DNA from: Sporosarcina globispora
Lineage (GTDB): Bacteria > Bacillota > Bacilli > Bacillales > Cytobacillaceae
NCBI RefSeq assembly: GCF_001274725.1
Contig: NZ_LGUF01000007.1
Coordinates: 4,512,916-4,576,915, forward strand
Direction of reading: 5' to 3'
Length of the DNA: 64,000 nt
Numbering within the stretch: the stretch's first letter is position 1; every line of letters begins with the position of its first letter. Both the position numbers and the translations under genes were made by a program. Below the pieces are notes generated by a model. It had not been told where the DNA came from, did not search any database, and was given only the letters and a program-made list of their open reading frames with translations. Below, piece after piece: positions 1 to 8,492 of this stretch.

Positions 1-353
1 CCCAAATGGCAGCTTTTGAAGCATTGACAGAAGGAATCGACGACGCCTTGCCAATGAGGCACGAATATGTCAATCGCCGTGATTATGTATATGAGCGCTT
101 AATACAGATGAACCTGGATGTAGTCAAACCTGATGGCGCTTTTTATTTTTTCATTAAAATACCAGATGTTTCAATGGATTCCTTTGATTTCGCCCTTTCT
201 CTGGTTGAAAATGCCGGAGTTGCTGTAGTTCCGGGAAGTGCTTTTTCCACATATGGAGAAGGCTATTTCCGAATTTCCTTTGCATATTCTATGGACACAT
301 TGAGAGAAGGGCTAGACCGGATCGAAAATTACTTGAAACACCTTAAAAGGTAG
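1..353 (+). CDS. patA: PLP-dependent aminotransferase, PatA-like (3' end only)
   Basis: The gene runs in from the left edge; about 116 C-terminal residues are visible, read in the frame that starts at base 3. The fragment carries the fold-type I aminotransferase C-terminal pattern: a GAFYFF strand-loop, then VVPGSAF and a GYFRISFA segment that holds the substrate-carboxylate arginine. In Bacillus this position is held by PatA, which makes N-acetyl-LL-diaminopimelate for lysine and peptidoglycan or acts on aromatic amino acids. The exact substrate cannot be read from the fragment. The lysine that binds PLP lies outside the window. Confidence 0.8.
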   Translation, partial: QMAAFEALTEGIDDALPMRHEYVNRRDYVYERLIQMNLDVVKPDGAFYFFIKIPDVSMDSFDFALSLVENAGVAVVPGSAFSTYGEGYFRISFAYSMDTLREGLDRIENYLKHLKR

Positions 354-368
354 CTTAAAATCACTACA

Positions 369-410
369 AGCGCCAGTTTCCTTGCTGAGGAATGGCGCTT
401 TCTTTGTTTT
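369..410 (+). terminator. Rho-independent terminator of the aminotransferase gene
   Basis: A 7-bp stem (AGCGCCA / TGGCGCT) is followed by a T-rich run, 15 bases after the stop codon. Confidence 0.75.
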
Positions 411-486
411 GTTTTTCTTATTCAGTGCTTATTAATTCTACTCAAACAATGCAAAAAGGCAAGCTTCCCGCCTGCCTTTCTCACTA

Positions 487-666
487 TTACTGACCCTCAT
501 ATTGCCCGTTGTTTTTTGAAGCTTTTTCCTTTTTGGCTTTATCCTTATGAATTTTATTTGTGTCAGCACTACCAAATTCGTGAGAGAATTCAGAATCAAT
601 GACAGCTGAATCAAAGCCTTTTTTGTTCTTTTGCTGAGGATCATTTTTTTTATTTCTCTTTGCCAC
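487..666 (-). CDS. Small lysine-rich hydrophilic protein (59 aa), YfhD/SASP-like motif
   Basis: A short basic protein with no membrane segment. The GTG at 666 is preferred because GGGGG lies 8 bases before it; a GTG at 687 in the same frame has no spaced ribosome site. It opens MAKRNKKN and has a central DSEFSHEFG motif. Two other tiny genes in this window (43544-43696 and 43696-43857) have the same E-F-x-x-E-F core. That core resembles the germination-protease site of small acid-soluble spore proteins and the EFS-EF motif I recall in YfhD-type proteins. The function is unknown; a spore or desiccation role is inference. Confidence 0.6.
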   Translation of the reverse strand: MAKRNKKNDPQQKNKKGFDSAVIDSEFSHEFGSADTNKIHKDKAKKEKASKNNGQYEGQ

Positions 667-741
667 CAGTCTAGCCCCCTTTTTCACTTTCCTTGTTAGT
701 TTGAAGTGAAAAAGATGGCTTTATTCATCAGCAGAAGGAAA

Positions 742-1623
742 TTACTTATCCCAATATTTATATAATGCTTGTGTGCCGCTATTTTCTTCCCCATTTTCCG
801 CGAGCTCAGCATACATTTTCTTTGCAAGCGCAAGTCCTGGCGACATCATGCCCATTGCTTCTGCTTCATCTAGGGCAATATTCATATCCTTGATGAAATG
901 TTTAATATAAAAGCCTGGTTCAAAGTTGCCATCAATCATTCTCGGTGCAAGATTGGACAATGACCAGCTGCCTGCTGCCCCCGACGATATGCTTTGAAGG
1001 ACTGTCTTCGGGTCTAAACCTGCCTTTTCAGCATAAACTACCGCTTCACAGACTCCTATCATATTTGAAGCAATAGCAATTTGATTGCACATTTTGGTAT
1101 GCTGCCCGGCTCCTGCTTTACCTTGATATACGATATTTATTCCGAGAAGATTGAAAATTGGCTCCACAGCAAGAAAGGCTTCCCTGTCTCCTCCTGCCAT
1201 TATTGAAAGCCTCGCATCCCTGGCGCCAATATCCCCTCCGGAAACTGGGGCATCTAAAGCATGCATGCCCTTTTTGCTGGCTTCCTCGTATATTCTTTTG
1301 GCCAATGTAGGTGTTGAGGTAGTCATGTCAATTACATATGTATTTTCTCTGCCATTTGTAATTATGCCATTTTCTCCAAGATACACTTCCTCCACATCTG
1401 CTGGATAACCAACAATCGTAATAATGACATTTGCTTTCTTTGCAACTTCCGAAGGCGTCTCAGCCCACTCTGCCCCGTTCTCTATTAGTTCAGAAGCTTT
1501 TTCTTTGGTTCTCGTATAAACAACTAGCGGATAACCAGCTTTCAACAGATGCCCAGCCATGCTTTTGCCCATAACCCCTGTTCCCACAAACCCGACAACT
1601 GTGTTTTCAGGTGAAATCATCAT
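742..1623 (-). CDS. ykwC: Beta-hydroxyacid dehydrogenase, YkwC type
   Basis: A 293-residue NAD(P)-dependent dehydrogenase of the 3-hydroxyisobutyrate / tartronate-semialdehyde reductase family. The Rossmann motif GFVGTGVMGKSMA lies near residues 11-23. The family substrate loop DAPVSGGDIGA is near 124-134, and the catalytic lysine lies in the GAGQHTKMCNQ segment near residue 172-180. Length is normal. Start ATG at 1623 follows GGGAGAGGGT. It matches B. subtilis YkwC closely from memory, and YkwC lies between pts and patA there as it does here. The physiological substrate is not known. Confidence 0.88.
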   Translation of the reverse strand: MMISPENTVVGFVGTGVMGKSMAGHLLKAGYPLVVYTRTKEKASELIENGAEWAETPSEVAKKANVIITIVGYPADVEEVYLGENGIITNGRENTYVIDMTTSTPTLAKRIYEEASKKGMHALDAPVSGGDIGARDARLSIMAGGDREAFLAVEPIFNLLGINIVYQGKAGAGQHTKMCNQIAIASNMIGVCEAVVYAEKAGLDPKTVLQSISSGAAGSWSLSNLAPRMIDGNFEPGFYIKHFIKDMNIALDEAEAMGMMSPGLALAKKMYAELAENGEENSGTQALYKYWDK

Positions 1624-1710
1624 ACCCTCTCCCTCGAAAAATCTGAATTTTTAATATTAATACTACCATTACTTTTCTTTGATTGAAATTATTAGGTGTC
1701 CATTAATGAC

Positions 1711-1735
1711 AAAAGACCAGGCTAATACCTGGTCC
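1711..1735 (-). terminator. Terminator of the lipoprotein gene
   Basis: GACCAGG / CCTGGTC stem with a short U run on the minus strand, about 80 bases past the stop codon at 1813. Confidence 0.6.
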
Positions 1736-1812
1736 ATCCCCAATTTTATGCGCGTATTTTATATTACCCAAATGAGGAAAAAACTAAACTCTTTTCATTC
1801 CATTGGTTTCTT

Positions 1813-2274
1813 CTATAGCTGTGATGAAAAATTATTTAGGAATGCTCTGGCGATTACTTCATTCTCGTTTATGATTTCTACAGATACTGCATCTTCATTC
1901 ACAATCATTTCTTCTATTTCGAAAACATGCAGGTCCTGTGTAAGAGGAATTGGATTCATAAAAATATAGTTTCCCTTTTCATTATTGACTTCTATATATT
2001 CTCCATCGATAATCGTATCCTCTCCATAAACGAACTCATCCGTCCCCAGGGCAGAAGCAAGCTTTTCATTATGTATAGAAACTTTCACTTTGTATAGCTC
2101 TTCTTCTGAAAGGATTTTATCATTTATTTTAAAGCGGAACTGCAGCTCATTGTTTTTAGTCAGCAAGGCTTCAGCATGACTGTTGACGATTGAGTCCTGG
2201 GTTCCCTGCATGCATCCTGACAGAGGCAAGGTCAATATTGCGGTCAGAATTAGGCTAATGATCTTTTTATTCAT
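1813..2274 (-). CDS. Predicted lipoprotein of unknown function
   Basis: The reading frame can be extended upstream to 2343, but the ATG at 2274 is chosen because AAAGGAGGAA lies 7-8 bases before it and because it puts a lipoprotein signal peptide at the true N-terminus. The signal has MNKK, a hydrophobic stretch, and the lipobox LPLSGC with the lipidated Cys at residue 21. The mature part (about 130 residues) is acidic and predicted to sit on the outer face of the membrane. No domain is recognised. It is transcribed alone and ends at its own terminator. Confidence 0.75.
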   Translation of the reverse strand: MNKKIISLILTAILTLPLSGCMQGTQDSIVNSHAEALLTKNNELQFRFKINDKILSEEELYKVKVSIHNEKLASALGTDEFVYGEDTIIDGEYIEVNNEKGNYIFMNPIPLTQDLHVFEIEEMIVNEDAVSVEIINENEVIARAFLNNFSSQL

Positions 2275-2375
2275 AAAAAATTCCTCCTTTTTCATTACCT
2301 TTTCCTTTCTCCCCTGACAATAAACCCCAATTGATAAATTCAATCTTTTCCTCAGGAAATAACGTTCCTATCTTC

Positions 2376-2410
2376 AAAAATAACAAAAGAAGCCCTTTCC
2401 AGGCTTCTTT
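2376..2410 (-). terminator. Terminator after the 38-aa ORF
   Basis: AAAGAAGCC / GGCTTCTTT stem with a 7-base loop, followed on the minus strand by a U-rich run. It directly abuts the stop codon of the small ORF at 2409-2525. Confidence 0.7.
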
Positions 2411-2525
2411 AATGGAGGACACGGCTTAAAAATGAGCTCTGTTTCTCATATAAGTCGTTTATTTGTTTTTCTTTAATGCATCTATATCGATCATGAAACA
2501 GAAAACTGATTATCATGGTAACCAT
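2409..2525 (-). CDS. Possible small protein (38 aa)
   Basis: ATG at 2525 has GGAGAG 7 bases upstream. The product begins MVTMIISFLFHDRYRCIKEK and ends in a basic and hydroxyl-rich tail. A short hydrophobic N-terminal stretch precedes a basic cluster. Its stop codon touches a strong terminator, so ribosome site, ORF and terminator form a complete small unit. I do not recognise the family. The alternative is that the stretch is an untranslated small RNA. Confidence 0.45.
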   Translation of the reverse strand: MVTMIISFLFHDRYRCIKEKQINDLYEKQSSFLSRVLH

Positions 2526-2652
2526 CTTCCATCTCTCCTTTTTATGTTATAGCTTAATTATAAGAAAGTTTCATATTCCCGATAACAATCATAAGATGTG
2601 ATTGCTGTCATCCTTAAGGCTGATTGCCAGTCTCGCCCGAAGCCCGAGGAAG

Positions 2653-2683
2653 GAAAAAAATAAACCGGCCATCATTGGCCGGC
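2653..2683 (-). terminator. Terminator of ptsHI
   Basis: CCGGCCA / TGGCCGG stem with a 4-base loop and an uninterrupted U-rich tail on the minus strand, 110 bases after the ptsI stop. Confidence 0.85.
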
Positions 2684-2793
2684 TTAAAAGGGGGGAAAAT
2701 GAGAATGATCAGCTTACTTAAGTCTGACCTAAGTGCTTACTTCTTATTTACCCGGGAAATTAAATTTAAAACTCTTTTGTTATTTCGATTTCA

Positions 2794-4509
2794 TTACAGC
2801 TTTGTTGCATCTTTTACAGCTTGGACTACTTCTTCTGCTGTATTCATATGAAGCGCTTTTTCAGCTAGTGCTTCCATATCCTTTTTGTTAAGTTGACTGA
2901 TTTGAGAACGAGCTTTTAGGATTGAAGTAGCACTCATGGAGAACTCGTCAAGCCCTAATCCAAGCAGCAATGGTATAGCTGTTTCGTCCCCAGCCATTTC
3001 ACCGCACATGCCTGCCCACTTTCCTTCCTTGTGCGCTGCGTCAATAACCATTTTAACCAAACGCAAGATTGCAGGGTTATACGGCTGGTAAAGGTAAGAA
3101 ACACGCTCATTCATTCGATCTGCAGCCATTGTGTACTGAATTAAATCATTTGTACCTACACTGAAGAAATCAACTTCTTTAGCGAATTGTTCGGCCATAA
3201 CAGCAGTTGAAGGAATTTCAACCATAATTCCAATTTCAATGTTGCCGGCAACTTCTGTGCCCTCACTAATTAGCTTTTGTTTTTCTTCTTCAAGGATTGC
3301 TTTACCTTGACGGAATTCATCAAGAGTTGCAATCATAGGGAACATGATTTTCAAGTTTCCATAAGTGCTTGCTCTTAACAGAGCCCTTAATTGTGTCCTG
3401 AACATATCCTGTTCTTCTAGACATAGGCGGATCGCCCTGAAACCAAGGAACGGGTTCATTTCCTTTGGCAGATTCAAATAAGGCAGCTCTTTATCCCCGC
3501 CAATATCAAGTGTGCGGACTACAACCGGTTTACCGCTCATTCCTTCAAGAACAGCTTTATAGGATTCAAACTGCTCTTCTTCTGTTGGAAGCTGATCTCT
3601 TCCCATATATAAAAATTCTGTACGGTAAAGGCCTATGCCTTCTCCGCCATTTTCAACTACACCTTTTAGATCTTTTGGAGTACCAATATTGGCAGCCAGT
3701 TCAACATGATGGCCATCAGCAGAAACTGATTTTTCATTGACAAGCTTAGCCCACTCAGCTTTTTGCTCCTCTAATTTGCGGTGCTCTTCTTTATATTCAA
3801 CTACAGCCTCTGGAGTAGGATTAATATGTACAAGACCTTTTAACCCATCCACGATGACCAGATCGCCATTTTTAATTTGCTTCGTAGACTCTTTTGTTCC
3901 CACTACCGCTGGAATTTCCATGGATCGTGCCATAATGGCAGAGTGAGAAGTCCTTCCCCCAATGTCAGTTGTAAAGCCTTTTACGAACTGGCGGTTCAGC
4001 TGAGCAGTATCAGAAGGTGTCAAGTCTTCGGCAATAATGATGACTTCTTCTGCAATCATGCTGGGATTCGCAATTTGCACTCCAAGCAAATGAGAAAGTA
4101 CGCGCTTCGTTACGTCACGGATATCCGCAGCACGTTCTTTCATATATTCATTGTCCATTTGTTCGAACATTGCAATGAACATATCTGCTGTCTCTTTTAA
4201 GGCAGATTCAGCATTTACTTTATCTGTTTTGATTTTATCTTCAATTGGCGAAATTAATTCCGGATCACTCAATACAAGAAGGTGAGCATCGAAAATAGCA
4301 GCTTTATCAGCCCCGAGATCTTTATTGGCATTATCGCGGATAACTTCCAATTCACCTTTAGATTCAGCTAGTGCTGACTGAAAGCGTTCCACTTCCTGAT
4401 CAGCATTCTCAACTGTCTTTTTATCAAAAGAGAGATCTGGCTCAACCAAGCGGTATGCCTTAGCAATCGCGATACCGCTTGATGCCGCAATTCCATTTAA
4501 AAAGCTCAT
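2794..4509 (-). CDS. ptsI: PTS enzyme I (phosphoenolpyruvate-protein phosphotransferase)
   Basis: A full-length 571-residue enzyme I, the cytoplasmic entry enzyme of the sugar phosphotransferase system. It takes phosphate from PEP and passes it to HPr. The phosphorylated histidine lies in [13 protein letters not shown] near residue 189. The PEP-binding C-terminal domain carries the [14 protein letters not shown] loop (here [12 protein letters not shown]) and the catalytic cysteine in MCGEMAGD near residue 500. It overlaps the last base of ptsH, so the two are translationally coupled. No ptsG or other EII gene lies beside it in this window. Confidence 0.97.
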   Translation of the reverse strand: MSFLNGIAASSGIAIAKAYRLVEPDLSFDKKTVENADQEVERFQSALAESKGELEVIRDNANKDLGADKAAIFDAHLLVLSDPELISPIEDKIKTDKVNAESALKETADMFIAMFEQMDNEYMKERAADIRDVTKRVLSHLLGVQIANPSMIAEEVIIIAEDLTPSDTAQLNRQFVKGFTTDIGGRTSHSAIMARSMEIPAVVGTKESTKQIKNGDLVIVDGLKGLVHINPTPEAVVEYKEEHRKLEEQKAEWAKLVNEKSVSADGHHVELAANIGTPKDLKGVVENGGEGIGLYRTEFLYMGRDQLPTEEEQFESYKAVLEGMSGKPVVVRTLDIGGDKELPYLNLPKEMNPFLGFRAIRLCLEEQDMFRTQLRALLRASTYGNLKIMFPMIATLDEFRQGKAILEEEKQKLISEGTEVAGNIEIGIMVEIPSTAVMAEQFAKEVDFFSVGTNDLIQYTMAADRMNERVSYLYQPYNPAILRLVKMVIDAAHKEGKWAGMCGEMAGDETAIPLLLGLGLDEFSMSATSILKARSQISQLNKKDMEALAEKALHMNTAEEVVQAVKDATKL

Positions 4510-4775
4510 TATTCAGCCAATCCTTCTTTTTTCAGAGTTTCTTCAAGGCTGTTTAGAGCATCCTGCTCATCGCTTCCGTCTGCAATAATTGTGATATCAG
4601 CACCCTGTCCAACACCTAAAGACATAACACCCATAATTGATTTTAGGTTTACTTTCTTTTCTTTGTACTCAAGGTGAATTTCTGAGTCAAATTTGCTGGC
4701 AGCTTGTACAAGCATTGTAGCTGGGCGAGCGTGAATTCCTGTTTCTGCAGTTACTTTAAATTGTTTTTGAACCAT
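4509..4775 (-). CDS. ptsH: Phosphocarrier protein HPr
   Basis: An 88-residue HPr. The site phosphorylated by enzyme I is His15 in [11 protein letters not shown]. The regulatory Ser46, target of HPr kinase, lies in [11 protein letters not shown]; its presence implies that CcpA-dependent catabolite control works in this organism. The ribosome site AGAAGGAGA precedes the ATG. It is the first gene of ptsHI. Confidence 0.97.
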   Translation of the reverse strand: MVQKQFKVTAETGIHARPATMLVQAASKFDSEIHLEYKEKKVNLKSIMGVMSLGVGQGADITIIADGSDEQDALNSLEETLKKEGLAE

Positions 4776-5223
4776 AAGGGATCAATCTCCTTCTTATTCT
4801 TGATTGAATTAAGATGTGCAAGGCGTTGCCTCACGAACTTAAAGACGGGAACCGGAAATTATTCAGCAAAATCAGCAGCAGGATGAAACAGTAAAAATGC
4901 CGGGATATTTCGTCCTATATACTGTTTTATTTTTTCCAATGCCCTATTATTCATGTATATAGTTGTTCAAAAAGGCGGAGAAATAACAGCAAAATAACTT
5001 CATTTCGAAGCTTCTCTTCCTTTTGAACATTTCCATTGAATCAGGAAATTTTACCCGGCTGTATTTAAGTCATCGGACAACTTACATCTCAGACAAAGAA
5101 TAGCATTTCACATTCATTTAGACAATGAAAAACCCTTAATTTTTCTCGTTTGTTCACACTTTTTTGACTAAAACGCTTTCATTTGCCAAAGATTTCTACT
5201 TAATGTTTTAGTTGCATAATAAG
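4776..5223 (-). other. 448-bp intergenic region upstream of ptsH
   Basis: No convincing gene on either strand. It should hold the ptsHI promoter, but I cannot single out a well-spaced sigma-A pair. One cre-like site is listed separately at 5168-5183. No RAT/antiterminator sequence of the GlcT type was recognised. Confidence 0.5.
5168..5183 (-). promoter_or_regulatory. cre-like CcpA site
   Basis: On the minus strand AATGAAAGCGTTTTAG fits the relaxed cre pattern WWTGAAARCGYTTWNN at every position. It lies 393 bases upstream of ptsH and 41 bases past the 102-aa gene. Its target is unclear. Confidence 0.4.
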
Positions 5224-5532
5224 TTATTTATACCCTTCGATTCCTGGCTGTGGATGATACTTATCTTGTTTTCTGACCAGTTTTGAAGTTTCCTTGTATT
5301 GAAGAACATTATAGCTGATTCTCATTTTTGATATGGTCCCCTTGAAGGCCGTTTCATGATCGCCTTCCCGGTCAGTATACAAAGTGACAAGATCGGAGAC
5401 GGAACGCGCCAGCATTTCTATGACATGTTTCAAGTCTTCACAATTATAAGAAGTGCTATCTTCCATTAGATGCTCCAGTATATCCTGAGATAAGCTTTTC
5501 ACTCTGTATGCTTTTTCGTTTTCAAATTTCAT
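5224..5532 (-). CDS. Conserved-looking hypothetical protein (102 aa)
   Basis: A soluble, charged, probably all-helical protein with no signal peptide, no cysteine pair and no recognised motif; the single Cys lies in SYNCEDLKH. The C-terminal KYHPQPGIEGYK tail is distinctive. A ribosome site (AAGGCGGG) sits before the ATG at 5532. It is a separate unit between ptsHI and the SDR gene. I do not recognise the family. Confidence 0.6.
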   Translation of the reverse strand: MKFENEKAYRVKSLSQDILEHLMEDSTSYNCEDLKHVIEMLARSVSDLVTLYTDREGDHETAFKGTISKMRISYNVLQYKETSKLVRKQDKYHPQPGIEGYK

Positions 5533-5739
5533 TATTTATCCCGCCTTTTTGATTGATTTTTCATTTATATGCGGGAAAGAAGAGTGAAATGCTGTGAGCT
5601 TAACCATCGAGCACTTAGAACCATTTAAAACAGGGTACTTGTAACATTTTGCAGCAAGTTTTTTCACAGTAAGTTTACATAGAATTTAATGCCACTTAAT
5701 GAGGCTGTTTTATACTGTCTTTAAGACAAAAGAGAGAGT

Positions 5740-5817
5740 ATGGTGATTAACATTCTGTTATGCCTTTTTTTCATTGCAACGGTTTTTGTGCTAAATATCT
5801 TATTGTTAAGAAAATAG
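5740..5817 (+). CDS. Possible 25-aa hydrophobic peptide
   Basis: ATG at 5740 preceded by AAGAGAGAG; the product MVINILLCLFFIATVFVLNI... is one membrane segment ending in RK. TATACT 27 bases upstream could be a -10 element. It faces the SDR gene end-to-end. The ribosome site is weak and no family is recognised, so this may be chance. Confidence 0.3.
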   Translation: MVINILLCLFFIATVFVLNILLLRK

Positions 5818-5824
5818 TCTGCAC

Positions 5825-6568
5825 TTAATGTTCATAAATCATTTTCTTTGTCATGCCGCCATCTACGGTTATGTTTTCTCCCGTTATGAAATCATTTTCA
5901 GGATCCGCTAAAAACAGGCAGGTCCTTGCTATGTCCTCAGGTTTTCCTACTCTATTGGCTAAATGCTGTTTATGGTCAATCTCCCTGAGACTTTCATAAT
6001 CCCCTGCTTCAATCCAGCCGGGACTTATGCAATTAACCCTGATCCCTTTTTGAGCGAGGGTGCTCGCCAAAGAATGGGTGATTGCCATGATTCCGCCTTT
6101 TGAAGCTGAGTATGCTTCAGTATTGCTTTCAGACATTACTGCTCTCGTAGAAGAAAGATTGATAATACAGGATCCTTGTTTCATCATTTTGGCAGCCTCT
6201 CTGCTGCACAGGAAGACACTCCGAAGGTTCGTATTGATCACTTCATCCCACAATTCCACTGTCAGTTCAAAAAATGAATGAAACTTAGAAATGCCAGCGT
6301 TATTTATCAGAACATCAATTGGTCCAAATGATTCATTCGTTTTTGTTATAAGCCCCTTGATTTCAGCTTCATTTTTAACATCTGTACTAATGAACAGGCT
6401 AGAAAAGCCTTTTTTGTTCAAGCTTTCTTCCAGTTGTTTTCCGTTCATCTTATCTATATCAGCGATGACCACATTGGCCCCTTTCGCAGCGAACGTCTCT
6501 GCAATTCCCTTGCCAATTCCGCTTGCCCCTCCTGTAACGATGACCGTTTTCCCTTTAAAAATGCTCAT
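5825..6568 (-). CDS. SDR-family NAD(P)-dependent oxidoreductase
   Basis: A 247-residue classical short-chain dehydrogenase. The cofactor motif TGGASGIGKG is at residues 12-21, NNAG near 89, and the catalytic triad is the Ser of INLSSTRA with Tyr-x-x-x-Lys in YSASKGG. The C-terminal GENITVDGGM is typical. Position 38 region ends VVIADID, the acid suggesting NAD preference. Substrate unknown. It is expressed alone. It is not the YkvO subfamily that occupies a similar place in B. subtilis, as far as I can tell. Confidence 0.88.
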   Translation of the reverse strand: MSIFKGKTVIVTGGASGIGKGIAETFAAKGANVVIADIDKMNGKQLEESLNKKGFSSLFISTDVKNEAEIKGLITKTNESFGPIDVLINNAGISKFHSFFELTVELWDEVINTNLRSVFLCSREAAKMMKQGSCIINLSSTRAVMSESNTEAYSASKGGIMAITHSLASTLAQKGIRVNCISPGWIEAGDYESLREIDHKQHLANRVGKPEDIARTCLFLADPENDFITGENITVDGGMTKKMIYEH

Positions 6569-6618
6569 TCTTGCTCAATCCCTTCAAAATTGTACTATCG
6601 TTTGTATACCCTTAATTT

Positions 6619-6660
6619 TATAGAAAAGACACCTGAGAATTCTCAGGTGTCTTTTCTATA
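6619..6660 (-). terminator. Perfect 42-bp palindrome, probable terminator of the 64-aa gene
   Basis: Bases 6619-6660 are a perfect inverted repeat centred on GAATTC. The arms begin TATAGAAAAGACACCTGAG. It lies 29 bases after the stop codon of the 64-aa gene. On the minus strand the right arm ends in TCTTTTCTATA, giving a weak U tract. Confidence 0.6.
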
Positions 6661-6688
6661 TGCCGAATAATTTATCGTCTTTTCAATA

Positions 6689-6883
6689 TTAGCTCCGAGG
6701 TGAATCTAAATATTGATATATAACATGTCCGCCTCTTTGGGCGATTCCTCGGAAATGCTTAAAATCCTCCCTTTTCACAATGACACTGCGAAAAGCAAGA
6801 AATTCTTCCTTTGACACATAATATTCTGTAATGATCCCATTTTTTAATTGATTGAGCACTTCCTGAATTTGTTCATGATTCAT
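6689..6883 (-). CDS. Hypothetical protein (64 aa)
   Basis: A short soluble protein starting MNHEQIQEVLNQLKNG, with ATG at 6883 preceded by AAAGGAGTT. It has a helical N-terminus and a charged middle (SKEEFLAFRSVIVKRED). No cysteines, signal or membrane segment. The function is unknown; a small abortive-infection-like or regulatory fold cannot be claimed from sequence. It stands alone between two strong hairpin sites. Confidence 0.6.
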   Translation of the reverse strand: MNHEQIQEVLNQLKNGIITEYYVSKEEFLAFRSVIVKREDFKHFRGIAQRGGHVIYQYLDSPRS

Positions 6884-7157
6884 TAGTCAGAACTCCTTTT
6901 ATTCTATTATTACTTTATCATAAATAAATAGCCGACATTTTTGAAGTAACTAATATAGCTCCTAATACCATCCGTTTTTTCTGAATATTAAATAATTTTA
7001 ATGTACAATAATTTTTTATCTGGTATAATATTACCAATCTAACGCTTCATTACAGCCAAAAAGCAGCTATGAATTGCAAAATTCTTTACGCTTTTCATAA
7101 TATAGTGCAAAATGTTATTATCCAGCGAAAGAAATGGACAAAAAGGAGAGATGCTTT

Positions 7158-7346
7158 TTGAAAAAAGCTGAGGTTGGCAATATCATTGAGTTTCGTGATG
7201 GGTTACAGGGAATTGTTGAAAAAGTAAATGAAAACTCTGTTATTGTAGATTTAACGTATATGGATAACTATCGCGATCTTGAATTAGATCAAAGAACAGT
7301 TGTCAATCATAAAAATTATAAGGTTGTAAGAGAATCAGCAGTATAA
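7158..7346 (+). CDS. ykvS: YkvS family protein (DUF2187)
   Basis: 62 residues. The TTG at 7158 is taken as start because AAAAGGAGAG lies 8-9 bases before it; the in-frame ATG at 7134 has no ribosome site. The product reads LKKAEVGNIIEFRDGLQG, with a small beta-barrel-like pattern resembling KOW/SH3-type folds (GIVEKVNENSVIVDL). It matches B. subtilis YkvS as I recall it. Molecular function is not known. Confidence 0.8.
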   Translation: MKKAEVGNIIEFRDGLQGIVEKVNENSVIVDLTYMDNYRDLELDQRTVVNHKNYKVVRESAV

Positions 7347-7375
7347 AAGAAAAAATGAAAGCGTATTCCTGCAAT

Positions 7376-7407
7376 AAAAAGCAGCTCTTTTGCTGCTTTT
7401 TATTTTT
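7376..7407. terminator. Bidirectional terminator between ykvS and the NAD-binding gene
   Basis: AAAAAGCAGC / GCTGCTTTTT stem with a 6-base loop and T runs on both sides. Confidence 0.85.
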
Positions 7408-8050
7408 ACATTTTGTCTGATTCAATAATATGGACTCCGTTCAATCCATTTTGCGCAGCATGAACCATTGCCTTCGCTGCGTGCCGGGCTTTAATTGGTT
7501 TATATTTTTGCATTCTGCCTTTCAGCAGGGGATTTAGCAATATTGAAAAATACTCTGCTATTTTTTCTCCAAAACGGAATTCCTGCCTGCTGCCAATGAG
7601 GAGCGAAGGTCTAAATATGTATATAGACGGTATTAATAATTCTTTAACAGCTTCTTCAAGTCTTCCCTTCACTTTATTGTAGAAAAAAAGTGAGTTTTTG
7701 TCGGCTCCTAAAGCAGAAATAAGAAGAAACTTATTTGCCCCTGCCCTCGAAGTTAGTTTAGCTGCCTTCAAAGAATATTCATAATCCACTTTTTGAAAAG
7801 CTTCTTTACTTCCTGCCTTCCTCCTTGTTGTACCAAGACAGCAGAAAACGTCTTTACCGGTGAATACAGGCATCACTTCTTCCATCCTATTAAAGTCTAT
7901 GATGATTTCTTTAACCTTCCAGTGATCATTAACCGTTTTCCTTCTTGTCAGCAATACAATTTCATCATACATATCATTCTCAATAAGCTCATAAACAAGC
8001 TGTGTCCCAATAAGCCCTGTTGCTCCCAGCACTAGTGCTTTTCGCTCCAT
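7406..8050 (-). CDS. NAD(P)-binding atypical SDR protein (HTATIP2/YraR-like)
   Basis: 214 residues. The Rossmann motif GATGLIGTQL is at residues 9-18, followed by the acid-lacking basic LLTRRK that suggests NADP binding. A family motif CCLGTTRRKAGSKEAF near residues 70-85 and the SALGAD segment fit the small HTATIP2/TIP30-like group, whose members are probably redox sensors or reductases. The YxxxK pair is FYNKVKG. The substrate is unknown. The gene is transcribed alone toward ykvS. Confidence 0.75.
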   Translation of the reverse strand: MERKALVLGATGLIGTQLVYELIENDMYDEIVLLTRRKTVNDHWKVKEIIIDFNRMEEVMPVFTGKDVFCCLGTTRRKAGSKEAFQKVDYEYSLKAAKLTSRAGANKFLLISALGADKNSLFFYNKVKGRLEEAVKELLIPSIYIFRPSLLIGSRQEFRFGEKIAEYFSILLNPLLKGRMQKYKPIKARHAAKAMVHAAQNGLNGVHIIESDKM

Positions 8051-8152
8051 TTCATCACCGCCCTCTCTTCTGCATCCATATTATCAGGTTATACCTCCTG
8101 AGTTCTACTTAAAAGAGCTAGGCAGAGGCCCCCTGATTAGGAGGCCATGAAT

Positions 8153-8263
8153 TTATTCTTTTTCCCTGGAGATTTCTTTTAATGACTTCACTTTGCCGTG
8201 AGGATGCTGATCCTGCTTTCTAACCGCCCAGGCACGCTCTTTTTCTCTTTTAGATTTCGTCAT
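8153..8263 (-). CDS. Small basic protein (36 aa), probable DUF6254
   Basis: ATG at 8263 with GGGAGGT 7-8 bases upstream; 36 residues starting MTKSKREKERAWAVRKQDQ, followed by HPHGKVKSLKEIS. It is highly charged with no membrane segment. The RKQ(D/S)Q-PHGKVKS core matches a tiny Bacillaceae family I recall as DUF6254; its role is unknown. It is too short for standard ORF cut-offs. Confidence 0.65.
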   Translation of the reverse strand: MTKSKREKERAWAVRKQDQHPHGKVKSLKEISREKE

Positions 8264-8492
8264 AATCTATACCTCCCTTCTCATGGGCTTATGTTTAGCA
8301 TTTCTGTATAATTTTATCTGAGCGTCTCTAATGAAATCTTTTCCTTACTTTTTAGGAAAGTTTTTTGTTAGAATAGTGTTTGGTTATTTTTTTGAAAAGA
8401 CAAAGAGGTTTTGAACTTCTAGAACAGCCTAGTACAGTTTTCCCAGGAGGTCTCAAACCCCTTCCGCTTTTTTATTGAAAGGAGATAAAATA

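Noticed and set aside
7355..7372. TGAAAGCGTATTC as a cre site after ykvS
   Set aside because: Poor match to the cre second half and located after a stop codon, next to a terminator.
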